This document shows positions 53,690-64,000 of a stretch of 64,000 nucleotides of DNA, one piece after another. Source of the DNA: Sesamum alatum (Eukaryota; Streptophyta; Magnoliopsida; Lamiales; Pedaliaceae); the NCBI GenBank assembly GCA_034509735.1, contig JACGWO010000004.1, positions 18,271,395 to 18,335,394 on the forward strand, read 5' to 3'. The notes below the pieces were generated by a model. That model saw nothing but the letters and a program-made list of their open reading frames with translations. It was not told the origin of the DNA and ran no database searches. Numbering within the stretch: the stretch's first letter is position 1; every line of letters starts with the position of its first letter. Position numbers and translations under genes: made by a program.

Positions 53690-56010
53690 AATTCAAACTC
53701 AACAATGAAATTTCGAGAAAGATTTCATAAATAATTACACAACAAAAGTAGGTACAAGAATCACATAGTTATACATATGTACAAAACAACTATTTTTACA
53801 GAAATTTAGGAGCCATGCCTAACTCTTAGATATATATGTGACTCGATCAAAATTAGGTGGGTGCTACTGACCGCGTAAGAGAGTTAACCCTCATTTTCCT
53901 TATGCCCTTGGTCTGGAGGACGAAATAACACAAAATATGTACGCAAAGGCTTAGTGAGGCGGGTTGTAGGTGCAGGAGCATTAAAAGTTGTAGTAAGAAA
54001 TATAAACAAATATTATTCATACAAATCATTTATCGATTTAGCTTGTAAAGTTTGTTTAAAGCAACAAATGGAAAACCAAAAGGCCAGACAAAACAAAAGG
54101 TGCAAAAAGCCCGTGAAGAACCATATCAGGCAGATACCATCCTTTTGTCTTCCACAAGACCATTTACGATCTTATCACTCGAGTAGGGAACGACCATGTG
54201 ACTGCTTAGAAATATTATTCATGCTTAGGTACATGGTGACACCAACCATAGCGATAGACAACCTCCAGCCTGTCTGTGATAGAACACCCATATTGGAGCT
54301 GGGAGATGGAGCCTCTACTAGCAGACCTATGCTACCCTAGCATGCCCCACGAACCATCCAGCCCATGGCCTAATGATCACATTATATTGGAAACCAATAA
54401 TCTCATCATATAGGAGAGCAAACAATCATGTCATGATACTTGTTACTCAAAGACAAACTTTACTTGCAAGCAATATAGAAACGTCGTAAAATGTTAAAAA
54501 ACGACCTAACCGTCATTGAATCATATAAAGCAAAATGTGACTTTTCTATAGAATCTCTTTTCATTTCTGTGGATATAATGATGGAGACAATTATTGATAT
54601 TATCACGTTCAAGACAAGTAAAATATAAAGATAATGATTTATAGTCCTCCAGTTTTTGCAAATACTAGTATAATTGGTTAATGACACTCACTATATGGTC
54701 CCGGCTGCCGACTAGCTCTGGTTCATTGACGTTTTGATGTGGAAAGATCACCCATCCAAATAAGATTAAATATTTGAATAATTAAGGGTGAAACCACCTC
54801 CTATTAGGTTTGACTTACTTACAAACATCTTCTCATTGTTTGAAAAATTAGAATTACCCCCCTGACTTTAGCATCCGTCTAACAAATAGCACATTTCATT
54901 AACCTTCGTTAGGTTTCCATCCAATATTTATGGTAAACTGCTCAAAATGCCCTTTTGGATTATAATTTATAATTTTATATACTCTTTTAGAATTTTCTAA
55001 AATACTTTTATGAACTAATACTCTCTACGAATTATTTATTTTACCCACCCTCAAACTTTTATATTTTCAAACGTAATTTTGACAAGATAAAAAATTCAAC
55101 AAGTGTAAAGTAGTATTTTTCACATTTTCGTCTAGGGGCTACATAATTATTTTCTATTTGAGGGGGGTATTAGTAATTTTTCAAACAACGTATTTGTAAT
55201 TATGCCAAATCTTAGGGGAGGTTGTTGTAATTTACCTAATAATTAAATCTCAATAAAAATAAATAACTAGATTTAAGTTGTTAATTAAATATTATCATGA
55301 ACTCAATTACTTATATTCTTTTAGCAAGATAATTGCTAATAATTTTATCAACTTTTAAGGATTAAGTGGTTAATCGTTCGAATCTGGTATTAATTTCATA
55401 TTACTCTAACTATCAATAATGTACATTAATGTTTAAATAGGTTAAACTAAATAATCTAATTAACAGTAATATTTTGTCCATTTAGCCAATTCAATAGCTT
55501 AGCTATGGCTAATATTACTTATAGGCTTAGGCTTAGGCTTATATTCTGTTTTTTTTTTTTTGGATTTTTTTAAATTTTGGCTAATAAAGCTGTGGGGAGT
55601 GGCTGCCACTCCTTAACAAATTAAGGGGGTCTAGTGGCAACTTCCTACTTATCCCCTTATTTTTTCTTTCTTCTTCCTATAATTTTTTAACTTAGTCCTA
55701 TAATTTATAAGTATATGAAAATTAACCCTAAAAACTTTATGAGATTTCAATTTAGTAAGTAAAAGTTTTGATATATTTGAATTATACCTTATAATATATT
55801 TTCTAGCTAATTTGTGACTTTATAACTCTTAAAAGACGAAGTAATCAAGTTCCATATAATTTAATATTTATCCTAAATTAGCTCAAATAATTGTTTATAA
55901 TTAACTCTTGGACAAGAAATAGGTGAAAAAACATAGATCTTATGGGTAATAATAACTTAATTTGTTAGAGATGATATCTAATATTAATATAAAAATTAAG
56001 GGATGTTACA
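53690..56010 (-). repeat. 3' LTR of a chromovirus-type gypsy element
   Basis: The minus strand starts at 56010 with TGTAACATCCC, a common start for plant gypsy LTRs, directly after a G-rich polypurine tract. The distal part includes CTTGGTCTGGAGGACGAAATAAC and AAAGGCTTAGTGAGGCGGG, a style I associate with Del/Tekay-type LTRs. The far end near 53690 is a guess. A MITE is inserted at 54786-55237. Confidence 0.5.
54786..55237. mobile_element. MITE with 9-bp TSD, inside gypsy LTR
   Basis: Ends begin GGGTGAAACCACCTCC and, complemented, AGGTAAATTACAACAACCTCC. The interior shares CAAACAACG..ATTTGTAATTATG and AAATCT.AGGGGAGGT with the element at 60955-61412. The direct repeat AATAATTAA flanks it exactly (54777-54785 and 55238-55246). 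Confidence 0.75.
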
Positions 56011-56020
56011 CTCTCCCCCG
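56011..56020 (-). promoter_or_regulatory. Gypsy polypurine tract
   Basis: The minus strand reads CGGGGGAGAG immediately before the LTR start TGTAACATCC. Confidence 0.7.
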
Positions 56021-56705
56021 TTAAAAGAAATCAATCACCAAATTCTAACGTGTATTCGTTGGCTTGTTGAATAGCTCGAGATGATTCCTACGCAACTCAT
56101 CTTCGCGCTCCCATGTGGCTCTTCTATGCCATGATTTTTCCAAAGCACCTTTACTAGTGGTATGCATCGAGTGTGCAGTTCTTGGATCTTATTATCAAGA
56201 GTATGAATGGGTCTCTAATGATAAGATAGGTCTTCTTCGAGTTCCATTGTGTCAGGTTGCAGTATGTGGGAATGATCTGGGTAATACTTTGAAATGTGAT
56301 AAATCAAACACGTCATGTATCCTTGAGGTGTTTAGAGGCAAGTTTTGTTTATATGTTACTATGCTGACACGTTTTACAATCTTGAAGGGTCCAATGTATC
56401 ATGGCTTCAGCTAGTTTCGCTTGTTGAATTGTGTAATTCCCTTTCTGGGGGAAACTTTGAGGATCACTTTATCACTAACAGAAATTCTTAATCTCTCATT
56501 CGGTTATCAACATAGCTTTTATGTCTCGCTTGAGCAGTCGAAATTCTTTGTCGTATAAGATATACCTTGTTGATTGCTTCTTGTATCAACTCCGACTGTA
56601 GAATATTTTGTCTATCATCGCCCTTTAGTTGCTTGTGATCATCCAAATCTCAATGGAGTGATGATGTACATTTTCTTCCATAGAGTGCTTCATAGGGCGC
56701 CATCT
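56021..56705 (-). pseudogene. Chromovirus integrase, downstream part
   Basis: The minus strand reads, from right to left, APYEALYGRKCTSSLHWDLD, then AINKVYLIRQRISTAQARHK and SYVDNR, and further on YPDHSHILQPDTMELEEDLS, TRCIPLVKVLWKNHGIEE and ATW-type end words. This is the typical C-terminal half of a plant Ty3/gypsy integrase with the region where chromoviruses carry their chromodomain. Frameshifts are present. It is the continuation of the integrase at 60252-60915, separated from it by inserted DNA. Confidence 0.75.
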
Positions 56706-56760
56706 AGATAAAATTGGAAGAAAGAGCCCATAACAACATAAAAACACAAGTATACATATA

Positions 56761-57588
56761 GGGAAAATCTCATTTTTGGTCCCATATCTTAGGCCTGTAC
56801 ATTTTTAGTCCCAAACATTACTGGAATCTCACTTTTGGTCCTTATCTTACTTTTTGCTCATTTTTGGTCCCCGCTAACTTTTTTGACGGAATGGTCACAT
56901 GAATATCACGTGGCCGTTAAGTCTCAAAAGTGGAGTAAAAAATTGGCTAACTTATGAGGGATAAATAATAGAATTCACACAAAAGAGGGGCAAAAATGAA
57001 AAATTAGGGCTCAACACCATTCCACATCTTCCTTCCACAACCGCGAGATTTGATCGTCCAAGTTTAAACAATGGCGTCAACAAGTGATACAAGTTCAACA
57101 AGTGTGTACGTCCTCCACCTTCAACAGAAGCTACAATTTTCAAGAGATAAACATCTATTTTCAAAAAAAGAAAATGAAAATTTATGGTAATCTAGTGGAA
57201 GAAAATCATTGCAGTTGGGATGGTGTAGGCTCATTGTTGTTGAATCCTTGCTTCTTCTACGATTTAGAGGTGAGATTTCAAAAGATAAAAAGGGGTTGAG
57301 AAGGGGATTTCTGGGAGGAGGTATGCGGAGGAAGAAATTAGGATTGTGTAATTTTTTTCCCAAATACGCGAGACAACACAAGTCCAAAGTCAGCCACTTT
57401 TGAGACTTAATGGCCACGTGAATATGAATGGCCACGTGATATTCACGTGGCCATTCCGTCAAAAAAGTTAACCGAGGACCAAAAATGAGATAAAAAGTAA
57501 GGTAAAGGATCAAAAGTGAGATTTCCGCAATGATTGAGACTAAAAATGAACAGGGCCTAAGATATGGGACAAAAAATGAGATTTTCCC
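56761..57588. mobile_element. Mutator-like element with ~190 bp inverted repeats
   Basis: Ends GGGAAAATCTCATTTTTGG are inverted copies on both sides and continue for about 190 bp, including CACGTGGCC palindromes and GACGGAATGG. Flanks TATACATATA and TATACACATA form a 10-bp duplication with one mismatch, in an AT-rich context that weakens it. The ~450 bp core has a leader-like part and ATGGCGTCAACAAGTGATAC, reading MASTSDTSSTS, similar in style to the start of plant GRF-zinc-finger proteins found in some transposons, but then loses the frame. It is non-autonomous. Confidence 0.7.
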
Positions 57589-57695
57589 TATACACATATA
57601 TATATATATATATACTGATTAAAATGAGATTATAAAATGTTCAAAGCATGAAATTTCTCTTACATGCACGTAATACGTAAATACGGACTGGTTAC

Positions 57696-57830
57696 CTAGG
57701 TTGGTACTGACGATGAAGGCCTTGGCGCCTACCTTTCTGTCTATTGCGCAAAGTACGACAAAAGTTTCAATGGGCAAAACCCGCCTTTCCATCTCCCAAA
57801 GATCAAGCAATTTTGCCTGCCATGCCATGC
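57696..57830 (-). pseudogene. Unidentified 135-bp exon-like segment
   Basis: On the minus strand an acceptor (TTGTTCAG) and a donor (AG then GTAACC) bound 135 bp that stay open in one frame and read WQAKLLDLWEMERRVLPIET followed by FVVLCAIDRKVGAKAFIVST. Codon use and composition look like a real conserved exon rather than chance. I do not recognise the family and see no companion exon. It lies within the insertion in the gypsy integrase, so it may be a captured gene piece. Confidence 0.35.
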
Positions 57831-58069
57831 CTGAACAATTACATGATCTCAAATATCCCACATATTCTTGAAATAAGATAAGTTAGTTAATTGGATCGAA
57901 ATTCTTAATAACCTAGTGATGACTAGATGATGATGATTTGACGATTTTTTGGAGTATGATTTCAAATGATTGCCTCGATCTGAATGAATAAGGTTGATTT
58001 ACACATAAAAACGTTAGGTTTATTGGGATGGCCCCCAACTAAGGCATTTTGATACTTAAATAAGTTAGT

Positions 58070-58405
58070 TTGGAGGATGAGGACATTGGCGTCGCAGAGT
58101 GTGTTCAGATAGTTATAAAAGGCATACCTTGTGACATAACTCAGCTTGTATTTATAAAGGCTTATATGTCAAAATTCGTGTGGGCCATGTCTCATTTAAA
58201 TAATCATCGGATAGATTGGAGATCTGTGGTTGATAATTTGGATCAATGTTTGCGACCTGATCCACTCAAAAAAAATGTGGACTCATGGAGTGTTTGGGGT
58301 TTTATTTATGGAGGGCAAATGTGTCCTATGGGAGTTATTCATTGTATTTTCCCTATCATCAACCATTCAAAATCTTTTTCCTTTAGTACGTATGAGACCT
58401 ATTAG
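58070..58405 (+). other. Unidentified 111-codon open frame
   Basis: The frame MEDEDIGVAECVQIVIKGIP.. to FSTYETY has mixed composition and no motif I can assign. It lies between two MITEs inside the integrase insertion and may be a relic of a captured gene or transposon protein. Confidence 0.25.
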
Positions 58406-58855
58406 ATCAGATAATGTGTTGGAATATGATCCTATCAAACAATATTTCAGTCATTTTGTGTAGCATGTCTGCAGTGAGTCACATGTCATTATGACATTTT
58501 GCACACTAATCATCTGATGATAATATTGTCTTCCAACCTTCACATCCCTATATATATACCAAAACTTCATTGAGAAGAGAATGAAATTTGAGAGGCATGT
58601 ATATATATTGATATCGTATGGCATGAAAGGGATGAGAGTGCAATCTAGACAAGGATGAATTGCCGGCAATTATTACAACATATGAGATATTAATACTACT
58701 TATGATCGTCATCGTATCTTGATGAGTATGAGATCTCCTATTTTGCATTGGCAATTTATGTTATTAGCTAAGTTGGGCTCTCTTTTTTTCATGCGATGTT
58801 TGTGTTGAAGTCATATCAAAGTTTTTCTTTCTTCTCATGATCATGATCATATTGC

Positions 58856-59313
58856 GGGGAAATAAAACTTTTCGTCCTGTAACTTAGGGCCTTCTTACTT
58901 CTGATCCCATTGATTACGTGATTCTCATTTTTGGTCTCATAACTTCTAAAACAGTAAAACTTTTTGTCCCATGCCACTTTTTCGTTAAAGTTTTTAATGA
59001 AAAACACCATGTGCTTAGCACGTGGCCATTAGGGCCTTTACATTTTTGGTCCCATATGTTATGGAATTCTCACTTTTGGTTCCATATGTTATGAAATTTC
59101 TACTTTTGGTCCCATAACTTTAAAAAAGTAACACTTTTGGTCCCATGCACTTAACGGTCACGTGGTACTTTCTGTTAAATATCTAACGGAAAGTGTCATG
59201 GGATCGAAAGTGCTACTTTTTAAAAGTTACAGGACCAAAAGCGAGAATCTCGTACCCAATGGGACCAAAAGTGGAAAGACCCTAAGTCATGGGATAAAAA
59301 ATGTTATTTCCCC
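58856..59313. mobile_element. Foldback MITE, Mutator-like, 9-bp TSD
   Basis: Ends GGGGAAATAAAACTTTT and, complemented, GGGGAAATAACATTTTTT begin inverted arms of about 160 bp with repeated phrases TTTTGGTCCCATA and GTTATG. Flanks TCATATTGC (58847-58855) and TCATATCGC (59314-59322) are a 9-bp duplication with one mismatch. Confidence 0.82.
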
Positions 59314-59959
59314 TCATATCGCATTCATCGTCCCACCAATTAATCTATTACATAATAAGTGTATTAATTATATTTGTTATATGATTGATTATTTTTTATA
59401 AATTGTACCGTATATCATATGATAAGTGTATTACACTTGAATGTGATTGTTCAAGTATGGACAAACTAGTCTGTACATCGTCCTATTTTTCTAATAATCA
59501 CGTAGTGTCAGAGTAATTTGATTTGATATATATATGTATATATATTAAAATATCTAACTCACAACAATATTAATTTTATATAGTCCATCAAACAATTTTA
59601 CCTTTAATTCGTGGATAGTAGTATTGCACGAACATACAATCAATTAGCCATTTTACAAACCTTTGGATTGTAAAAACGCATCGAGATAAAAATTTAAGCC
59701 AAAGTTGGCATATAAGTAAATTATTTTTAAATTTTTTTTTATTATGATTTGGCTTTTATTTTGTATTAATTATGTGCAATTCATCATTTAGCATATCCCC
59801 ATGCTCTCAAAGTGGCTTTCCACATTAATTTTCTACTATATTTAATAATTTCTTTCTAGGTCAATATGAGAAGGAAATTAGTTATAAAAATCAAATGACA
59901 AACTATTAAATATCAATGCGAAAAATTATGTAAAAAAAAATAAAATTGGCTTTTCGCTA

Positions 59960-60251
59960 CACTATAAATAATCACGGGTCAAAAATCGTGGTAAATCAAT
60001 ACTATTAACCATGGTTAAATAAAACCAATACAAAAACTTAATTTTTTCCACGGTTAATCAATATTTGACATGGTTTTTAGCCGCAGCCAAAATATTTGCC
60101 ATGGTTTTTATCATGGCTAATATCTTGACCACACTTGCAGAAATAACGGCTAATAACTGTTGCAAAGCCGTGATTATTTGTATTCCTCATATTTTTTTTT
60201 CTTTTGACCATAATTATTAATCGTAGAAAAAAATCATATTTTTTTCTAGTG
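59960..60251. mobile_element. CACTA-like MITE
   Basis: Left end CACTATAAATAATCACGG and right end complement CACTAGAAAAAAATATG share the CACTA terminus. The interior repeats CCATGGTT, ACGGTTAA and GCCGTGATTATT in inverted fashion. Flanking triplets CTA and ATA differ at one base. Its right end coincides with the joint of the integrase insertion. Confidence 0.5.
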
Positions 60252-60915
60252 ATAGTCGATTGGTAACTATTATTATAAGAAAACTCTATCAAAGGAAGAT
60301 GTTTCTCCCAACTAACCTAAAACCTAAAGCACACGCTCGCAACATATCCTCAAGTATCATGATAGTCCTCTTAGAGTATCCATCGTTCGCGATGGGATGC
60401 TATACTAAATTGTAGCTTGCTTCCAAAATGATCTTGTAATTAACCACAGTCGAGATGTGAACTAAAGATCATGATTATAAATGATGTTAATGGGGACTCC
60501 ATGCAGTTTGATAATCTGCTTAACGTAAGTTTCTGCTAACTTCGTCACTGGCCACGACTTCCTGATAGCAATGAAGTGACCTGATTTGGTTAAGTGGTCG
60601 ATGATGACCCAAATAGCGTTATGACCCTTCGTTGTAGTACGGAATCCAGTAGCAATGGCTCCCACTTCCACTCGGGGAGAGGTAGCAGTTGACGAAACCT
60701 TGCAGGTCATTGACGTTCCGCTTTAACTTGTTGATATATCAAGCATTTCTGGATGTACTCAGTGATGTCTCTCTTCATGTTGTTCCACTAGTAATGTTGC
60801 TTCAAATCTTGATACGTCTTATTTCCACCTAGGTGCAGTGTATAATGTGATTGATGGGCTTCCTTCAATAGTTCGTCTTTTATTCTCTCATCTCCTGGAA
60901 ATCATAGATTTCTTT
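60252..60915 (-). pseudogene. Chromovirus integrase, upstream part
   Basis: From right to left the minus strand gives the integrase zinc region (HQSHYTLHLGGNKTYQDLKQ, then MKRDITEYIQKCLIYQQVKA, where the second Cys of the HHCC finger is Tyr). The catalytic core follows with TTKGHNAIWVIIDHLTKSGH, RKSWPVTKLAETYVKQIIKL and HGVPINIIYN, and ends LIEFSYNNSYQSTI at the insertion joint. Stops and frameshifts are frequent. It belongs with 56021-56705 and the LTR at 53690-56010. RT, protease and gag are not present to the right. Confidence 0.8.
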
Positions 60916-60954
60916 TTAATATATTTTCAGATTAAATAAGTTTTATAAAATTTA

Positions 60955-61412
60955 GGTTAAATTAAAGCTACCTCTACTAAGGTTTGGTATAATCACAGAT
61001 ATCACCCCATTGTCTGAAAAATTATAAATACACTCCACAAAATGGAAAATAATTATGTCATCCGTAGGCGGTGATGTGAAAAGTTATACTATACCCTTGA
61101 TGATTTTTTTAATTTAAAAAAATATTTATAAAAATATAAAAAATCTAAAGGTGGGTAAAATAAATAATATAGAGAATATCAGTCCATAAAATAATATATA
61201 AAATTCTAAAAAATATAAAAAATTATAGCTTTTATTTCACAAGGGCATTTTGGGTAGTTCACCATAAAAGTTGTATAGAAACCTAATGGAGGCTAATGGA
61301 ATGAGCTCGTTGTTAGACGGACGATAAAGTTATGGGATATTTGTAATTTTTCAAACAACGAGTAGGCATTTGTAATTATGTCAAATCTCAGGGGAGGTGG
61401 ATATAATTTACC
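60955..61412. mobile_element. MITE related to 54786-55237, inverted
   Basis: It starts GGTTAAATTAAAGCTACC and ends GGATATAATTTACC. The interior matches the MITE at 54786 in the same core phrases (AAACAACG, GCATTTGTAATTATG, AGGGCATTTTGGGTAG against the complement of CAAAATGCCCTTTTGG). I could not fix a target duplication. Confidence 0.65.
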
Positions 61413-62566
61413 CTAAATTTTATTCACAGTTCTGATTTTCTTTCAACTATTGAAAAAAAAAAAGAAAAGAAAAGAAAAAGGGAGAGACTACTACTTATTT
61501 TAAGTTAAGCAATATATTATTATGCCTACAAGAGTTATATCAATTACATCATATTCAACATACAAAAATATAACATAGTTGTTTTCCCGTTTAAAAAAGG
61601 ACTAATTTGATTATTTTATAAATTTAAAGAATTAAAGTGAGAAAATCAAAATTAATTTGATCATTGTACCCTCTAAAAAGTCAAAAACCAACCATATTTT
61701 CGTCGAAAAATTGTCAGAGGGGTCAAACTGGGATAAAATTAAAGTTTAGGGATTCTAAAGTCAAAAAGTGAACTTGAAGGATTAAAGTGATTCTAAACAA
61801 AAACTTAAGGACTAAATATAGCATTTACTTTATCCAATATTATAGAGATCAGAACATTAAGAAGTTGATCAATAAGATAATTAAAGCATGAAATTAATAT
61901 ATGAAACAACTAATAAATACATGTATGACAAATCATTTTCTCCATTTTCATATTGTAAAATTTCAATCAAGCATTTAAGCATTAAGCCATCCAAATTGAT
62001 CTGCTCATATAGTTTTGATACTACCTTCAAAATCAAAATATCATATGCATAAGAGATTATATTAAACGACAATGATGAAAAACACGTAAGCAATGAAATA
62101 TTCTACTAGATATGTCAACTTTAAAAATTTTACCTTGAGAAATCAAATCTTACTACAAAATTTTTCTTGATAATTAGATGTAAAACTCTCGTATTAATAC
62201 TCTTGTACTAATAAAGTATTTAAAATTGTAAAACTCTCGTACTAATAAAATATTTAAAATACTGTAAGTGTGATTGACAATAAACAAACTAGAATTGAGA
62301 AGAAAGAAAACTGTGTTTATTCATTTGTTGGTTAACCTATTTCTAGGCTCTATTATTACGAGTAAAGATCCATCTTGTTAATATAGGGAGATGAACCATA
62401 TCATCATAGAAATGAATGATGATCAGGAGAGACAAATCACAAAATATTTGAAACTTATAAGGGATATAAAGTGATTATAGAGATGAAAATCAACAAATAT
62501 ATGTTCATAATAGATAAATAATGAGGTTAGAAGTTTTGAACTTATAAAACTAAAAATAACAGAACA
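61413..62566. other. AT-rich intergenic; no gene seen
   Basis: Low-complexity A-rich runs (61453-61480) and foldback-like phrases (GACTAAATATAGC, GGATTCTAAAGTC), but no defined element or gene. Confidence 0.4.
62545..62560 (-). terminator. RNA polymerase III T-run after tRNA-Asn
   Basis: The minus strand reads TTATTTTTAGTTTTAT just downstream of the tRNA 3' end, enough T residues for polymerase III termination. Confidence 0.6.
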
Positions 62567-62590
62567 CGCTAGAAGGAGGGCTTGAACCTC

Positions 62591-62623
<33 letters not shown>

Positions 62624-62640
62624 AACTGAGCTATTCCAGC
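62567..62640 (-). tRNA. tRNA-Asn (anticodon GTT)
   Basis: On the minus strand the 74 bases fold as a standard tRNA. The acceptor stem is GCTGGAA with TTCTAGC and discriminator G. The D arm contains AGCTCAGTTGGTTAGAGC (A box). The anticodon stem GTGG/CCAC holds the loop CTGTTAA with anticodon GTT, and the T arm has GGTTCAAGC (B box). There is no intron. A T-run (TTATTTTTAG) follows about 10 bases past the 3' end and can act as the polymerase III terminator. It carries asparagine to the cytosolic ribosome, reading AAC and AAT codons. It looks functional. Confidence 0.95.
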
Positions 62641-64000
62641 TGTTGATAATGATTGCGATCTTGATTAATAACACGCGTTGAAGGAATAAGAATTGATAAC
62701 ATTAGGATATCTATGCATCTCAAACTTAATAAAACCAATTTGTTGTTTCCCAATTTATTCTCTCTATTTTATTTTACTCAATTTTATTTTCTTCATAAAT
62801 TATTAATTTAATAAAAATATTATTATATTTGCATACACATTGAACGTGTTTCCGACTAATTGCTATAAATACCACATGCTTTAACTAGCACAAGAACTGA
62901 CATATGCTAGAAAAAAGAAAAAAAAAACTCACTTTCCATAAAATAATCAGTTTATTAAGTTTGACTACTACTTGTTTGATGAGATGAGTAAAACATATAT
63001 ACAAGGGTTAATGATATTTATACCCACTCTCAAAATGTAAAATTATACAAGAGCTAAAAAAATAAAAACAAAAAAAAACTAGTTTTTTCATTCTTTTGTG
63101 TCTATTTTCTATTCAATGGTTGTAATTTGGAGTAATATTTTATTACAAGTACACTATTTTGATATTATATATATATATATACTGCAATTACACCATTTCT
63201 TTTAGTATTTTTAGTTATCTAAATAATATATATTTTTAAAATAGTAATTAATTTTTATAATTTAAAATTAAATCTGCACACACATTTGAATATGCCACTT
63301 ATACTAGTTGTGTAACTTGTGTTATTAAGGGAAGGCACCATTTTGGTATCTCACATTTTTTGGTATGCTATTTTATATTTTTTTTAATATTTCATTTAAT
63401 TATTTTTATTTATCTGACTTCCCACTCTCCCACCATCTTTTGGTAGCTTTTTTTTGTTTTATCCCACGCATATTTTTTTTTTCTAATATTATATCATTAT
63501 CTTTTTTTTTTATCACCAGTTCATTAAAAATCTAATATTAACTTATTAGTTTGAATTTACATAATTAATAATAAAAATTACAAATGTTTTATTTTAAATA
63601 TTATTAAAAAATACGCACACACATTGAGTGTGCCACAAATGACTAGATTTATCATTACCTACCATTTTCTTATAATCTAATATTAAATTTTTATTTTGTA
63701 TATATATTACTAAATAATCTAATATTACTATATTACTTAATATCATGATTATATTGTGTGGTCCCATTTTTGGCTAACTGTAGGTCAATTTAATTAATTC
63801 ATTGCACCTACATAGTTATGTTTCATGATGTGTACCTGGGTCCAATGGTCTTCAAGTAAATCCTAAGATGGAGGGGGACTAACGTGCAAAGAAGGGTTAA
63901 CACTCTAATGTTTCAAGTCAATAATGCTCTTATAAAAAAGGAAACTTGAAAATGAGTGAGAATAATGGTAAAATATGAATGTGTGGTGTGACAATTCATG
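62641..64000. other. AT-rich intergenic; no gene seen
   Basis: Strongly AT-rich with homopolymer runs, a short (AT)n at about 63167-63181 and a recurring phrase of the type CACACACATTGA.TGTG (62835, 63278, 63615) that suggests decayed MITEs. No coding motif or RNA gene was recognised. Confidence 0.4.

Larger units (their letters stand above)
56706..60251. other. 3.5 kb insertion splitting the gypsy integrase
   Basis: On its right the gypsy frame reads LIEFSYNNSYQSTI and on its left it resumes APYEALYGRKC, which are adjacent in intact elements. The tetranucleotide CTAG occurs at both joints (left after GGCGCCAT, right before TGATAGTCG). The insert contains two foldback MITEs, an unidentified exon-like segment and a CACTA-like MITE at its right edge. 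The main inserted unit was not identified. Confidence 0.6.

Noticed and set aside
55360..55400. B-box-like GTTCGAATCTGG as another SINE or tRNA
   Set aside because: No A box at the right distance and no tail.

Overview
This is nuclear DNA from a flowering plant, probably a eudicot. It is AT-rich, carries a eukaryotic-type tRNA-Asn gene, and is dominated by plant transposable elements: Ty1/copia, Ty3/gypsy Tat and chromovirus elements, CACTA- and Mutator-like MITEs, and a tRNA-derived SINE. I see only one convincing protein gene that is not a transposon gene: a 162-residue protein on the minus strand at 10189-10677 with a VPFSW motif and a His-Asp repeat. The only intact RNA gene I see is tRNA-Asn(GTT) at 62567-62640.

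Layout. 1-3567: remnants of copia elements, with two minus-strand pieces of one LTR family (LTRs starting TGTTAGAATAGG) and a plus-strand RNase H fragment. 5610-7884: a CACTA-type MITE with a complete solo LTR of that family inside it; both insertions keep target-site duplications. 8277-13000: a SINE, several foldback MITEs and the protein gene. 13479-18026: a decayed structure bounded by 150 bp inverted repeats, holding a small LTR element (14123-16344). 18881-31390: a 12.5 kb Ty3/gypsy Tat element on the minus strand, with gag-protease-RT-RNase H-second RNase H-integrase, plus an oppositely oriented, intron-containing gene with a plant mobile domain (PMD). 31391-41600: MITEs, a mitochondrial-looking insert, a decayed transposon-protein remnant and a captured-looking exon of a TMX2-type thioredoxin-related membrane protein. 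41694-43901: a second solo LTR. 44792-53683: a decayed copia element with both LTRs, followed directly by another LTR fragment. About 53690-60915: a chromovirus-type Ty3/gypsy element on the minus strand whose integrase is split by 3.5 kb of nested DNA. 60955-64000: a further MITE, the tRNA gene and AT-rich DNA.

The most interesting object is the Tat element. Its gag-pol runs leftwards, while a separate gene between integrase and the 3' LTR runs rightwards towards it, so the two are convergent. The antisense gene has a 5' splice acceptor just before its ATG, a 672-codon first exon in one frame broken by only two stop codons, a PMD core, an intron with a damaged acceptor, and a coiled-coil C-terminus. 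PMD proteins of the MAIN/MAIL1 type are host factors linked to transposon silencing, so a retrotransposon carrying one in antisense is worth study. Antisense ORFs in Tat elements have been described in general, so this copy is an instance rather than a new class. The element looks dead: the leader and primer binding site are missing, the reading frames are broken and there is no target-site duplication.

All assignments come from reading the sequence and remembered family motifs; no database search was run. Boundaries marked by target-site duplications are firm. Other boundaries are approximate.
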